Positions 23,023 to 37,815 of a stretch of DNA of 64,000 nucleotides are shown here, piece by piece. Position numbers and translations under genes: made by a program. Origin of the DNA: Paracyclopina nana (lineage: Eukaryota > Arthropoda > Copepoda > Cyclopoida > Cyclopettidae); the NCBI GenBank assembly GCA_019096065.1, contig JAGUCH010000001.1, forward strand, positions 6,262,001-6,326,000, given 5' to 3'. The notes under the pieces are model-generated. The model saw only the letters and a program-made list of their open reading frames with translations, had not been told where the DNA came from and searched no databases. The number at the start of each line of letters is the position of its first letter. The stretch's first letter is position 1.

Positions 23023-25801
23023 AAAGTTCACCCATTGTAAGCTTACAAAAATGGTAGCCGGAATTCTGCATTGTTTATAGTCTCCAAATATGCTAGAATG
23101 TTTTTGATACTGATCTTGAGGGTTTTTGAGTGACAAAAAATGTGGAACTTTGACTGATGGCAATTAGTTTTGCCGCTTTGAGAATAACATTATCACAATT
23201 AGTGTCCCATTTGCGGTACCAAGCTGATGTTGATCAGAAAGGATTTTTTCAACTTTTGTGGTTGCGATGTTGCACGGTGGGTTTGGGAACAGAAAAACTT
23301 CAACTGAAGATCAAGGTACGTACCTCACGAGGTTGTCCACTTTTGAGAAGAAGAGTTTCAAAAAGCCTTGGGCTTTCGCTTTGATGAAAATCAAGAAAGG
23401 GTAATAGGCGTTAAAAATGTTGGTTTTCGCCTAAGCACACAGCTATTAGGATTTTCTGTTGTGTCACTTCAAAAGTACTAGATCACCTGAAAGCAATTTT
23501 TTCACTGAACTTGAGGTATAATTTGTGTCTCTCTATGCCTAACATCTATAATATGTTCCATCTTCATTTTTTTGTAGCAGTTCTCGTTTGATAGATCTAC
23601 CTTCCAACGAACGCTTGAAAAATAATAATATTACTTTTGGACAACCTTGTTCCTTCAGTGTTTGTTGTTTTAAAATCAGCCTTTCTCACATTTCGCTTTG
23701 TTTGTTGAGTAGTTGGGACCCATTGATTTACAACCATAGGACAACAAAAATTGGCTCTTTTGTCATCCTACCTAATCCTAGAAGCAAATTATACACCAAA
23801 ATTTGCTACTCACCTCAAATCCGGTGTTTGCGTCTGCGATTATTAGCATTAAAGAGTAGCAGCGGCAGCGCCAAATTAAGTCTTCATGGAGGTCGCATAT
23901 CGGGCAGGTCAAAATTGCCATGATTGCCACTTCAAAAAGTTCGGTCAATTTTCTATCCGAAATTAACCTTTTTTTGCATTCGCTGTGGTAAGGCTAGCTA
24001 AAAGATTTTGATGCAAAATCTTTTGGCTAGCTTGACGGGAGGCGAGAGCCGAGTGAAAACTGAAAACAAAAAAGTAAACAAACTCAACAGCGTTCGGTCG
24101 CAACAATCGGGCCGATTTTTTAACTCAACCTTATCGTGAAAACCTAATTTTTTTCTTGATTCATAGAGGGAAAAAGCCTGTCAATCAAGTTTTACAAGGT
24201 GAAAATATAACATTGTTGCGTTACTTGGATGAAATGTTTTGCCAAAGAAACGAAGATAAATATTTACTACAAAACATTGTTTTAGACGCCCGAAATATAT
24301 CTTGTCGTATCTCTTGACTAGTTGAGACTTGAGCAGCAGGCCAAAAATGAAAATAGACGCTTGCGAACGAAAAACACCAAAGAAAGCTAACAAACTAATC
24401 ACGGTGAAACGATCGGAACTACAGAATTCATTTAGTTAATACATGGACGAACGAAAGCAGCTCATTTCATTAAGTGAACAACATATTTTTGAGTCAGGTA
24501 AGAGCATCTTCTAGCTACTTAATTTACGAGACATTCTAGAAGAATCTTTTCTGGCAAACCAGACTGTTACGTACTCATTACATGAAGTAAAAAGAGTCCC
24601 ACCCCCAAGACTTTATGTCAAAGGAATAGATAATTATCACTTGTTGAGAAAAAGAACCCTTTTTCCTTGTGTGAAGAAAAACGTCTGACCTTGTCTTCTC
24701 TTGAAAAAGAAGCTCTCACAATAAAACTGAGACTAACGTGGGCGCACCAGCACTAAAAGCCAAAATCTCACTTTCCAATGTCAGATTCGATTTGAAGTCT
24801 CCCAATCACCTAGCAAACGAGGCATTGACATGACAATTTATCTATTTATGCCATCACGTTGTGTTGGCTTACAAAATAATGTCCGTAGCAAAAAACCTGC
24901 TTCGGTCAATTTTTCTTTTATATCATGAGCAATTTCATTAACATAGGAAGCTTTGTTTTTTTAAAGACTGGATCCTTCCGAGCACTTTTAATGCTAATAG
25001 CTCTTCATTGACCTCTGAAGTAGTAATAATTACAAGTGGTTGTTATAAACGGGCAAATTGAGCTCTTAATTCAACAGCAAATTACTGAAGCTTGAAAGGC
25101 TCAAATCACGATTTCAAGTTTTAGGCTGTTGTTGTGGCAAATAAACTGAAAAAACTTCGTGCACTTGAACAACAACTAAAATGCTCAGGTCTAGTTTGTT
25201 GGAAAGCATGACGAGACAGAAAAAACTGACAGACACTCATGATGAGCATCAACCCACCTGCATTTTTAACTTCATTTCCAGCCAACCCCATTTCTCTGCA
25301 GACAGCAGCTTAGTTTGAATGCCTTGTAGCATTCTATACATCAGTTACAGTATCATTTCAATGATAAGAAAAATGTAGGTCTTGTAGTCACTTTTTACTA
25401 CTGCTCATGCTGCTGCCCGTAACGCTTGCTTGTTCTTTGTTTTTTATCTCGGATGGTCCATTTTTGGTAAGACAAACTTACGACTTTTCATTTGAAACCT
25501 TGCTTTGATAAGCATAACCCGGCCAATTCGCTCCTTGGGTCATTTCTCGAAGGACGGGATATTTTTGAGAAGTTGCCCATTTGGAATCTAGAGATGTTTA
25601 ATTTGACCCAGAATACAATAAGTATATTATAGGTTTTTTAAAAAAACATGCACGGGGGAAACCTCGTGACATGTGTGCCCCTTCTTGTCAAAGTGTGTGC
25701 AATGAGGCTTTTATTTCAAGCTGAGAAATCAGTGGAGTGCAATCTGCTCATCCAAACCTGAACCAGTGCATCACCTTGGTTGCAGTGTAAAAGTAGACTT
25801 T
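23023..25801. other. Intergenic, one hairpin
   Basis: No gene recognised. Apart from the hairpin at 23993-24031, the sequence is AT-rich with short open frames (for example 23588-23923, plus) that have no family resemblance. Confidence 0.4.
23993..24031. repeat. Short perfect-stem hairpin
   Basis: GCTAGCTAAAAGATTTT and AAAATCTTTTGGCTAGC form a 17-bp stem with one mismatch around a five-base loop (gatgc). It could be the collapsed core of an old palindromic element. No terminal repeats or target duplication are evident. Confidence 0.6.
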
Positions 25802-25946
25802 GGCTCATTATCTTCCGCGTCTTTGATCGTAGCATGGTTGCGGTTGTTATCGGTTCTTATTTACTGACGAGGTTGCGATGTCAGTAAATAAGAAGCGATA
25901 ACAACCGTAACCAAGTCACGATCAAAGACGCGGAAGATAATGAGCC
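25802..25946. repeat. Palindromic MITE, family B (intact copy)
   Basis: A 145-bp near-perfect palindrome starts GGCTCATTATCTTCCGCGTC and ends with its complement. The arms also contain CTTTGATCG, GGTTGCGGTTGTTATCG and TTATTTACTGAC. The flanks read TTT on both sides, a possible 3-bp target duplication. A rearranged relative lies at 52229-52351. Confidence 0.8.
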
Positions 25947-27522
25947 TTTAATTCGATTGCGCCCCCACAATAACTGGCCTGTAATTTAAGACAATCAGCA
26001 GTGCTATTATTCGTGGACATCCTTAGGAAAAAAATACGTTGAACTGCAGTCTACAAAGAGATTTACATCTTCCAAACGAATGATGCCGTAACGAGGTGGG
26101 AGGTCAGCTTTGCTACCACTAACTAAAACTACAATCCTAGCAGTATAAAAGGGCAAAAGAGCGAGCCAGGTCAAGTGCAACACATGATGAATGTTCACTT
26201 GGCATGGCAATACTTTGCATTTCTGGCATTTCAGGGCTGCTATTACTAAAAAGGCCCCTTTATGATAGGTCATGCATTCATGCTGAAGTTTCTACCACTG
26301 TAGGTAATTTAAGGTTCCTGGAGATTTCAGAGGCCTGATATCATACAAAAATGTCCCCGTAGGTTCAAGCAAGTCAACGACCTTGTGAGGTACCGGATCG
26401 TGGTAGTTTTATCTGAAAAAGAACTGAAGAAGTCAAGAACAGCCGAGGGGACAATCAAAGGGCAAGTTGAAACTTTTAGATACTTATCTCCTCTTTAGCT
26501 TGCTTTTTGCATGTCACTTCAGCAGCAGGTACAAAAGGTTTTAAAAAGAAGGAGAGAAGAAAGGAAACATTCCGGCCGTTCGCCTCTCCTCGTCTATCCA
26601 AGATTTACTCTAGAAAAGGTCAACGGAACAAATATAGTAGCAATATGCTAGCAGCTATTTTGTGTTGAATGCTGCGTCGAAAATTAGCTTGAACATACGA
26701 TAACCAAGATTATTTTCGGGAACTGTTTCCTTACGTCTAGATAAATCTTTGACAAGCATTGAGGCCTTGGATGCAGCATTGTAAACAAATGCATCAGAAA
26801 GTCTAGATTAGAAAAAATACAATTTTGGTCAAGGCCTTTTTCAGACTTCACTGTCTCGACAATGGTTTTGAATCATGCTTCAAGTTTCGTCACGAAACAT
26901 TTCAAATCATCTGTCCTCACCCAATCCATCATGGTGCAGTGAATTTTCTAGTTGAACTCGAAATATTCAAGATTGCTATCTTGTCTATAGAGTAGTCATT
27001 TCGATTTATCAATGCATCTGTTTACTTTCCTTAAAAGGGCTATCAGTGGCCTGTATCTGACTTGAAAAACTGCACCAATTTCCAAATTCGATAATCCAAG
27101 TATGGAATGTATTGCTTCTTTATCTTACTTCTACACCTAATTGACAGGACAAGACGATACTAAACCTATGAAAGCTCCATCTAATGCAAAAATAGTTAAT
27201 TTTTTTATGGTCAATCATCATCGGATGGTGTCCCCTCATGATGAGGATGTTTTCTTTTTTCAAGAATATTTTTGGTGGTAATAGATAAGTATCACCAAAT
27301 CAATGTCAGACTGCGTGTAGAATTTGAGAAAAAGAACAGATCAACATTCCTAAATAAAACATCATGGCAAAACATGTCAAAAGAACAAATATAAAATATT
27401 TTACCTGGTGCGGTCAAGTAAATCAAAAAGAAATGCATCGGTAAAAAGTGAATATTGACTTAGTGTCATTTTCATTGTCGTAAATATGGCCGAGCCTTCA
27501 AGGTACATTTAAATACTTTACA
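25947..27522. other. Intergenic, no gene recognised
   Basis: AT-rich sequence without recognisable genes. The longest open frame (minus, 26007-26273) has no family resemblance. Confidence 0.4.
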
Positions 27523-28133
27523 CCGCTCCACAGTAGGGTCACTCCTAATAAAAAAGTCGCATCATTGAAAAGTATGTGAAAATGCACCGTAACTTCAAGA
27601 ATGCCAAAAATTGGCATTACTTAGATAAATCCCATTCTAAATCATAGGAAAGTTATTCTAAAGCTAGAAAAATGTAAATAAATTAGGTTTTTAGGCAGCC
27701 AATTGCCTAAATTGATCAAAAGCACCCCAATTTTAATAGAAATAGCCACAAGTTTGGTTGGCAAAAACTCCTCCAAATCTCATAAGTATGTGGATATATG
27801 AACACAACAGGGGTACTAAATTATTCCAAGGTGTCCTACTGAAGTTTTTTGGAAAGCATCTTTGAGGAATGCTGAAGTCCAAGGGATCTATTGGCACATA
27901 TGATTTTTTTCTGATTTTCTTGCAGCCTTTTGGCATAGAGTTTCATTGACAAAATCTGAGTTTGATAAAATAAAATCTCTGAAGATAACATTTTAGTAGC
28001 CCAAAAACATCAAGGAAGTCAATTTTGAAGTATTAGCATCAATCTAGAGCCGAATTAGTGATGGCCTTTTTCGCACAATTTTCAATGAAAACGATGCGAC
28101 TTTTTTGTTAGAAGTGACCCTTCTGTGCGCTCC
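27523..28133. mobile_element. Non-autonomous element with ~50-bp terminal inverted repeats
   Basis: The left end (about 27526-27576) reads CTCCACAGTAGGGTCACTCC then TAATAAAAAAGTCGCATCAT. The right end (about 28072-28131) carries the complement with few changes (AAGTGACCCTTCTGTGCGCT). The ~500-bp interior differs between the two sides and holds only a weak frame (minus, 27733-27936), so no transposase is encoded. Superfamily unknown. Confidence 0.65.
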
Positions 28134-28637
28134 CGTCAAAATGCAAGACTGATAGCATCAAAAAGTTGAAACTATTTCTTTTCAATTAGATAAATTAATC
28201 GTGTCCATCAAGCAGTCCTCAACAATTTGAAGCTCATTATTCATTTGAAGAGCCAAATAAATCTAGGCATGGATCATCTGACCGTAATTCAGGCGATATT
28301 ATCAGCGTTACATCAGCTTCAATTTGTAATTATGGGGTGAATTATAGTTGATCATCTGCTGACCATAATACGAGGTGAATTATCAGCATAGCAACTTTTA
28401 AATTGCAATTCACCAAACCTCTAAAACTGATTTTAGCTATTTTGATGACTTTTAAAGAAGGAAAAGTTGGTTTTTTCCGTAATTATAATTGCGCATACAA
28501 TGCTGCCTAATTTGCAAGATAGAATTTCAGCAAAAAAGCTAAATATTAAACCAACAAAAAGCGCAGTAAAATTACCAGGTGACACATGTTATGCTTGTTA
28601 TTGCGATCGATGTTACGGCGCTCATAATTGAAGCTGA

Positions 28638-28848
28638 AGGCCGTTCTCATATTGCCGGAAAAAGCTAAGCTAAGGTGAAAATAGCTAAGCTAAGGTAAAA
28701 ATAGCTAAGCAAACGCTCAACATTTCAAGCAAAGCAGCTGCTTTTTGTGAATGTTGAGCGAAATAACCGGTTTTCGTTGCATAATTTTTACCTTAGCTTA
28801 GCTAATTTTACCTTAGCTTAGCTTTTTCCGGCAATATGAGAACGGCCT
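28638..28848. repeat. Palindromic MITE, family A (copy 1), 211 bp
   Basis: The ends read AGGCCGTTCTCATATTGCCG and its exact complement, with subterminal AGCTAAGCTAAGGT repeats in both arms. It is flanked by TGA on each side (28635-28637 and 28849-28851), a 3-bp target duplication. The middle contains ACGCTCAACATTTCAAGC and GTGAATGTTGAGCG. No coding capacity. The 3-bp duplication would suit a PIF/Harbinger-like transposase, which is an inference. Confidence 0.88.
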
Positions 28849-28851
28849 TGA

Positions 28852-31800
28852 ATTACGAGATGATCAGGGCCCTAATCTATTGCTCTTTGGAGTTAGCTGA
28901 ATGTAAGATATCACCTACGCGATCTAACATTTTACATAGTTGCATATTTTGCCATTCCGCTAAAAATGATCTCATAGAGAAGCGGGCGTCCGAGTGTTTG
29001 GCATTCCTCTTTTTGCAGTATTTTTATGGGCTCAACGTATTTCCACTGAAATTTGACCTTGTATATTGCGTGATTGTTGCTTTAATGTACAATTTTCGCA
29101 CCTAAAACACTTTTTTGTCGCCCAGGGGCAGAATAGTAGTGTTTTTCAAAATGTACCTGACACGCTTGTTAGCTATCCATGCAGTATGAGTTAGAGTTCT
29201 CTATGAAGTGAGAGACAATCTCAGTACCAAGATTCCCTCTGCAATTAGTCTCTCATGTAGATGGAAAACTTCTTTGCACCTGCGGATACCTTGTGGAATT
29301 CTCTTAGTCACACAAAAAATGCATTGATATTGAGGAAAGTCAATTGACGCGTCTTTTTTTACAGTCAGTGTCAGTAAAACAAGCAAGCATCTTCCAACAC
29401 CATCATCAGATTATCATCATCATCAACTCTTTGAACGCACGCAAGTTAATATGCCACAAAAATGGGGCTGAATTTGCCGCCAAATTGCCACTTTACTGGA
29501 AAGAAAAATAGCCGGGGAAGTTGTGCAAAAGTTCAATTGAGATAGAACAAGCATGAAGTCAAATTAGACACTTCCCTCGTGTTTCAATAATCAATGTTTA
29601 TGGGCTGTGCATTTCAGTACTGTATCATTTTTATTAAGTCAGGCTCCCGTAATCGTACTGATTATCTCAAGAGAAATGTTTTCGTTTAATGCACGACTAT
29701 GAATCAAGTCATAATATCCTTGCCTGATAGAGACTGCCAAAACATCAATATAAAGCAAGTAGATTGCTGGCTTTGGAGACCTTTTGACAATCATGCAAGT
29801 TTGCACCTACATACTATTTGAAATGAATGTGAGAGAGCTATTTTGCTTACAAAATACTATGTTTCAGCTGAAAAAAACCCCCACATTTTACAATTGATAA
29901 ATGCTTGAATAGGTCAAAATATTTTGGGAGGCAAATCGAGGTGTGCTAGGGCCGACTCATGGCATTCGTGCCGAAAATCATCAAGATTTTTTCGGAGGCA
30001 GCAGCATAATACAGGTTGCTAATGAAAATAAGACCTGATCTAGCTAAAGTTTGCCATCATTTGTTTTAACGATTCATGGTGCCAACAAATTCTTGGCAAT
30101 TGTCATCTCTGATGGCAACTACCTAAGGGGTGGTGGGTACTGCTACTTTCGAGTCAGACTTTTGGCAGTAGGGGGGACCTGTGGTCTTCTGATTGCTTCT
30201 ATTCATTGACTATCATACATCATCAATTTGACTTGACGAGGAGCTTCTGTGCCCCATCATCATCAAGAGCCAGTAAAAATGTTGGAATTTCAGCCACCAT
30301 TCAAATCCAACCACAAAAATCTTGTTATCGGTGTGACGTGCACAATGCAACCTTTTTATCACAATTTTTACCTCGCCCGAGTATAATATTTTCACTTTAA
30401 GTCAATATGGTCTCTATTAAATGCCAAGATTAGAGATCCTATACCTATGAAATAACAGCAATTACATTTGAAACTTAAGATCTCCTCTGCTACTTAAAGG
30501 CAGTCCTAATTCTTAAGCTAAGCCGGCCTTTTGGAAAAAGATCTGGAAAATCTTTTGGCAGTAAGAAGAGTGGGACCCATAATTTGTCCTCCTGGCACTT
30601 TCTGGCTTTTCCCATGACTGCTCTTAGAGATTTGTTGGTAAGACAAAAGAATCTGCATTTTGTAGTAGTTGATGTCTTCCACCAACACCATGACCCCTGC
30701 TGATCCTGTTTGTTATTGCAAACCAAAAGCTTCATTGCTCCCTGCCATGCTGAGCACTGCACTGTGAGATTTTAGAAATTTCAACCCTTTTTCCAAAATA
30801 AATACTAAACGAGAGAAATGTATTCTTATCAACGCGACTTGAAAAAAAAATGGTTTTTCTAACCTTGAGCTTTGTCCCAGTGTGGCCAGAGAAATGAGGA
30901 ACCTTTGCAAAAAAGGTGTTTACTGCCCCAAACCATGCAGCAGCCAGGATTTTCTGACAAAATTCACAGATTTTACGATTATTGTTTGTTTTCCACTCTC
31001 TAAAGAATGCTGCAATTCCTTATTTGTCGCAGTTTTGGACATGCTGCGATAATCTTGGATGCTTACTCAAAATGATGGGAAGTTTATGAAAACCACCTGG
31101 CAACTAGCAAGCAGACATTGAAATTGCGTTTATTGTACGTTTCCACAAGAATCGTACGTTGAATATTCCTGTTTTCGTGCATTTGACGGTAAAAATGGGC
31201 GGCATGCAAAAGATAATCGTGGTGACCTCTTATCTGCCACTCGGAGTCTTGGTGGGCTGAGTCTTCTTATTGTCAATTTTGGGTGGATGCTGCAAAAGAA
31301 TTGTCAGCTTTTTGGCAAATAGGAAAAATAACTTGTTTTCTGGGAGAAAAGGCAAAAAAATGAAGGATAATGTTCTTGTTTATGTCATAAATTGGGCAAT
31401 AGGAAAATTATGAGATGCACGTGACTCGCTGACAAGCTTTTATTGCCCTAAAATTGTTGTCACGATGCAGTCATGATCTAATCCTACTTTTCAATATTAG
31501 CAACTCGACGGAAAACACACGAACACGGCCATAAAAAGTCCATTCCCCAATGCTATTGTCACCTTCGAAAGTTGTAAACGTTGTGCGCTCGCTTGCTAGC
31601 TATCAAATTCCAAGTGTTTGATGAATGTGGAAAAATAATTGGCCAATATTTTTAGCTCACGCTGGCTTGCTCAAAAAACTGGTGTGGTGAGGCAAAAAGT
31701 GATACCTTCCTTGAAATGTTAACGTGGTCAGAGCAAATAAGGGCCAACTTCAAAACAGCTCAAATAGCAGCCTCTAGGTTCCTTCAGAAGCTATAGCGAT

Positions 31801-34800
31801 ACGCGATGAAAATGGTAGACGCCATTGTCTTTATGTATTACAGAAAAACCAGCCATTTCTCAATTTTGCATGAATCCAATGCTTTTCATTTCGACAGATT
31901 TCTGCCATTGTACAAAGGAGTGAAAAATCAAGATCTTGGTCGCCGTTTTCGCCCACTTGGCAAAAAGGTTCAACTTTAGCGCTCATTAGTAGAGGTGAGC
32001 ATGTAAATAAGTCATTGTCAGGCAAAAGGAACAGTCAATCGATCCAATTATCGTCCCGAGCTCATTCCGTTTTTATGCATGTTTGAGACCCCGAGGGGCA
32101 AATCTTGACGTTCAAATGATCCCTAGACCATCAACAATATCCACCCAGAGTTAATGAGTCTCCTCACTATGTACCTTTAAGCTCTTGCAGGAAAAAAAGT
32201 GGACCTGGCTTGACACAAAGAAGATGTTCAATTTGAAACAAGACTGAAGCGCATTTTTTCAAGCTTTTAACGCTCATAACGAATTAAAAAATTGAAAAGA
32301 AGAGATTGATGTTGGTGTAGCACTAAATATATAAATAAGTATATAAGTAAAATATAAATTACGTCACATTGGGTGGCTTTGAGCTTTGCAGTTACTTCTT
32401 GTCAGTCAGTCTCCATCTATGAGTAGACAAAGTGGTTCCTTTAAAGAAGCCTCCAAGAAGTGAGACTATCAAAGGTACGTTGAAACTACTTCTCCTTTTA
32501 TTTTTGATGCTGTAATAGCTATAATTCTGATTGAAGGACAACTTCTATGCTAAGGAAGCACTTTTTCAGGGTTATCTATTCTGATGAATGCGTGTCGGTA
32601 TAGGCATTGAAATCACCTGTAGCAATCAGATTTGGTGAATAACATCTTACCAAAAGCTGAAGCTCAACTTGATCACATCGTGAGATTACCTGAGAAAATC
32701 ATAGGATTAGCATTGTACTAGTAGTTGCTAGACTCGCAGGATCATTTATCTAATCTGTAAATTGCTCTTGATACTGCCAAGAGGGAAAGACGACCATTCA
32801 TAACATTAAAAACGAGCAAGCTGAACCATCCCAACCAGTCATCAATTATTATTCCTTGAGCGAAAAAACTTTAAATGCTTTTCAATGTGCTGCCCATGCA
32901 TGATGCATTTTTGATGAGCAGTTTGTGTCTGGTCGGGTGAATCTCGAGGTGAGCTGATTACCGGTTTGAGCTCCTTCTTCTTCATGATCATAGCATAGGT
33001 AGGATGATTGCTATCGAATACTTTTTCTCTTGGAATGGATGAATGCCAAAATCAGTGGCCTCCTTGTTGGTAACTCTGTGATTATCGCTTGCGATTCTCA
33101 AGTGAGGAATGATGATGGCAGTGATGATGGGAGCAACAACCCGGCCCTTGGCCCTGGCATTCTGGGCAAGTCCAATTAGTTTTAAAGACCTGATAGCCAA
33201 AATCGTTTTCACATAAAAAAGTTCATGCTTTTTTGCTCTTCATAACCTGAAAGATATGCATTTGTGAGCATAAAAATTACAATGTTGAATTTTAATTAAA
33301 AGAATCCCTTTTTGAGTAATTAAGCGCCCCTTCCAGGCACACTCTGGCCGCAGGAGAGAGTACCATTTTTATAATGGCTGTTAAAAGTAGGGGAGACGGT
33401 TGAGGTTGGCCCTGAAGATCGCTTTCACATCGCCTATTGTAGGCTGCTTTTAAAAACGCAGCCATTATTGCATAGTACTACTCCCGCTTGGTTTGACACC
33501 AATTTATCCCAACAATAGACGTGTATTGCTCGCCATAATCTCAAATAGGCTGATTTGCCGTGAAGGAATTCTTCTTTCGCTATGGAAGTTATCAGGTCGT
33601 GTGATCTCTAACCCAAGTTGTTTTGATAATTGTAGCAGTAAGCAAAGCCAAGCGGCTGGAAGCAACAACACCTTAGATTTTGCGCTTCGGGCATCAATTA
33701 AAATTGCTTGGGGCCCCCCAATCACAAGATGTCCATCTTGGAATTATTTGCCACTGGCTTGATACATACATGATCGATGTCGAAGATTGAATGAAGCATG
33801 GCCTATTTTGCTGCACAAGGGCCAAAGATTGATCAAGCCTTCATCATTGCAGTGAATGGATGCAGCTTAAATTTCTGATGATGAGGTGCTATTGTTTGGG
33901 GAAGAGCTCCCAAGCTCCTCGATTGGAAAGTGGCAGTTAAAAGTATCATTAACTCTTGTTGTAGCAGTAGCCCAAACGAGCCACAGTTTACCGCCTCATT
34001 ACGTTGCTACCATGGCCTCCTTGATTAAAATTGGTCACCACTACTGTGCATGCTGGGATAATTTGTAATAGTCATGCTGCCATCTGAGGGGTTTGTTAGT
34101 TTTGAACTTCAATTGGCCACGTCCATCGCCTCCGATCTTATTCGTTGTGTTTCAGGGCTGGCGGCTTAGATTTTTGTCAAATACAGTCCAAGATCATCAT
34201 GCAAGCCCCAATCTCGACCTCATTATTATAAAAATCCATGTCTGGAGTTCATTTATCAAAATGAACCGGATTGTGGTAAGTCAATTAACTCGAGTGAAAA
34301 AGGTCAAAAGAATTCTTGACATTCTCTATTTGACTCATATTGGGAATTCGCGACGGTTGACCGAGCCACATGGTCCCTAAGGATTGTTGTTGGATGAGAT
34401 TCTGTTATTTTTCAAGGTGAGACTAATTCACCCAATCAGAGTCCAATTATCCGCTTCCTCTATGAAGAGTTTTTCAAAAGGAAATGTTCACTCACTTTGG
34501 GCTCGTCCCCTCCTTCTTCCCTTTCTTTTTCACTCTCCCATTGAAAAGAGACTGCCAATTTTATTTCAAAATTGAAAAACAACTTGAGAGCCTCCCATCA
34601 TGGGAGCATTTTTTCTCTGCCTTTGTGCCTAATTTTGGGGCCCCCAAACACGGAAAATTGCCCATACTCAGAACTTGGAGCAACAATATTTACTAGAACA
34701 GGAGCTACCAGGCGAGGTGTAAATGATTGTACACTGGTCATGATAGTACGTGACTCAAGTCAAATAGAACAGAGTTATAAATGAAAAAAGTCGTCATCAT

Positions 34801-37800
34801 TTTCCAGACTCATTTCTAATGAGGATCATTTGTCCAATTGTTAAGTGCACCCAACAAAAAATACTCCACAGTCGCGTGGATGAGATCAAAAAAGGTTCTC
34901 TCATGAAAAATGCAAAATTCCCCAATCATCACTGGCGTAAGGTGAAAAAGGCCATTTTTTTATTCGTTTGATTCGGCCATTTTTCTCATCGTGTTGGTCC
35001 CACTGTGTGACTGGTCATTTTATATTGTAGTAAAATTGAAGTTCCAATTTCGACTCCATCCACTTATCATCTTTCATTTTGTCAGCAAAAAGTTGCAGAG
35101 ATTTTTTCAACGGCTGCTAATGTAAAATTTCACAAAAGACTTAATTGTTTAAATAATATATTTCAATTATGGACTCTAACATTGCAAAAAAGTTGCGCGG
35201 TTGCGAGATTTGTTTTCATTTTTGAAGTTGCGCCACCACGTTGTTGATTTGCAGTTTCATCTCCCGTTTCTCGAACCGGTGAGTCAACAAACTTTTACGA
35301 GGATTCCTTTGCTTCGTCTGATACTTCAAGACAAATGTGGTTTGACGTGAGAAGAGCTCGCCGCCATCCCAAATTCGAGTCGGATCTTTTCAGGTATTTT
35401 TTTTAAAGCCCAAAAACGGCCATTTACTGCGAGTCACTGCAGAAATTAGACGTGGGCGTGGGTGTTTGAAAAGTTGTTTTCCACTCAAATTGACCAAGAT
35501 TTTACTCGTGCCATCCTGATTGACCATAATCAAGATTAGATAGTATGCTTAATTTATGCGAGAGTGGAGAAAAACAAACAATTTTGTGAAAATTCTGACG
35601 CCTAAAGGGCGTTTGCTATCGATTTTCGTGAGGATTCTCACAAAAAATACACCGATTTCGTGAGGAATTGAGTCTCACCTTTTAATGAGCTCCGAAGCAT
35701 ATTCTTTTCGCAATTTACATGCTACAATCGTTTCCAAAAGAGCATTAATAATAGGCTAACAACACGGAATTCTGACTTAATGCGCGTAAAAAAGGTTTCC
35801 AGCCGAATTCCCGACCGACCAATCTAAGCAAAAAAAAACATTGGCCTTCTTTTGAAAAAAACATCCTTGGACCTCTTCTTCTTTCTTTAAATACCGAGTA
35901 CGAACTTTTTACGATGACATCTTTCAACTTTTATCTCCACTTGAGCTAATTAATCTTGGCGATAAAAATTACTGCGACTCTGAACTTGACCCTTTGCTTC
36001 TTTTTGTGATGACTATCTTTATTAAGAATCTTGTAGCTTTGAAATATTGCTTGTCTTGTCGGTCGGGTGTTGTAGCTCTTCCTCTCGACTCTCATGAGAA
36101 TTAGTGATTTTGACCTCTCCACTTGATCTCTCGGTCAGAAATCGAGATTATGGCCCAGGTGTTGAGCCTGGCTGCCTTGGAAGTACTGTTCTACGTTGAA
36201 AATAACCTTTTTCAATGTTAGGAAATTGTTTATGGTCTCTGCTTATCAGATGCTGCTCGCATACCACAAAAGAGACAAAAGAAAACTTGTCATCTGATCC
36301 CACCCCAGCAGTAAATTATTCACATAAATCCCACGCTCTACCGCCAGCTTGGACCCTTCGTGGTGTGAAAGCTCACACTTACCTTTGCTATCAGAAAATT
36401 GGGTACCAGCCTAAAATAGACACAAATCGCAACATCAAAGCTCACGTTTGCATTAGCATAAAATTGCCAGGGTTGCTGATGCGTGCAGCTACTACGTCCA
36501 CTAGATTTCTGATTGGAAAATTTACGAGATCCACTCCATGGACACTGTAATTACAACCTTGATAGCTAACAATGATGGCTCTCAAGTTTGATTTTAGAAT
36601 GTGGGCTCAAATCGGCGCATCTTGAGCTGTTAGAGTGCATTTCGGGGCACATTAAACCTCTTTTATTTCTTCCTTAGCCTCGACCATGACACGAGCAGTG
36701 ACGATGTGCACTTTTTCAAAGTCTTTGTGGCAATCCCCAAGTCGCGCTGTCTGTCTGTTGTTTATCAATGGTGTATCTTTATATATGGCATCCGAGCTCG
36801 GTGTTCCATTCCGACACCTCCATTTGTACTTCAGGTAAGAACTCTATTGGCCATTTTTCATGGCTTGTTCTTCTTGGCTAATAGTTTTTCACCCGAATTT
36901 CGAGGCAAGTAACCAGCAAAGAGGGTAATTGCCACCTCTGCTCTGCCTGCGGTCAACCTTCTCGAGAGCAACAACCACGATAACACCACATAGGGCCAAA
37001 CTCACCTGCAGTTTTTTCCACCCAAACAACTTTTTTGTCTCTCAGCTTCTTTTGCTCTCAGACTTTGGTTTTAAATTTGTCTGATAGCTAAGTAAGCAGA
37101 AAAAGTTTAGATGTTCATTGGATTTTTTTCAACCCATTCAAAAATAGCATCTGATTTGAGGCATGAAAAAGTGTCATTCTATTGATCAATCATAGAGTTG
37201 GCTCCGGATTGTAAAAAACAGACTCATACTGATGGTTTGAAACGATCTTCAGCGATTAACTTTTTGTAGAGAGGCCGAGTAGTTGTGTCAGATGACCAGA
37301 GCCTCGCGGTAGTAGTGCTGCTTCAGTGTTGTTGCCTCTAGCAAGTTTCCACTAGCCATCCACTCAAGAACTTTGCTCCGCTAATCGGCCGCAATCTTAC
37401 ACTTCTTCTGAAAAGTGTTCTTTAACAAAAAATTCAGTGATAAAGCATGCTTTGTCGAGTGGTGGCACAATTTGAAGTTTAGAGTGTCCTGATTGCTTGG
37501 AACGAATTTGTATCCAGTTTTCATACTTTGGATGCTTTAAAAAGATGCCTGAGCACGTCAAAAGAATTTAGCTTTGATTTACAAACCTTTTTCTCTGCGA
37601 TGTAGTTTGAAAATCTGAAATTTACTGAAGTGATCAAAAAGTGTGATCACAAAATAATCGGTGCCCGTCTACTGACCACTTTGCCTCATTCATTCCCACT
37701 GACCTTGCAATTAAAGCCAACTTCTTATAAATCATGGTAAATTGCTGTAATTTGACGCAACGTAAATGAAATGCCACTGAGAAGAGTAATAAGAGCTGAT

Positions 37801-37815
37801 TTTGAAATTTATCAT
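28852..37815. other. Long intergenic region, no gene recognised
   Basis: Nine kilobases of AT-rich sequence. I found no exon pattern with supporting splice sites, no family resemblance in the short open frames on either strand, no rRNA or tRNA, and no long repeat. Unrecognised regulatory sequence for the flanking genes could be present. Confidence 0.4.
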
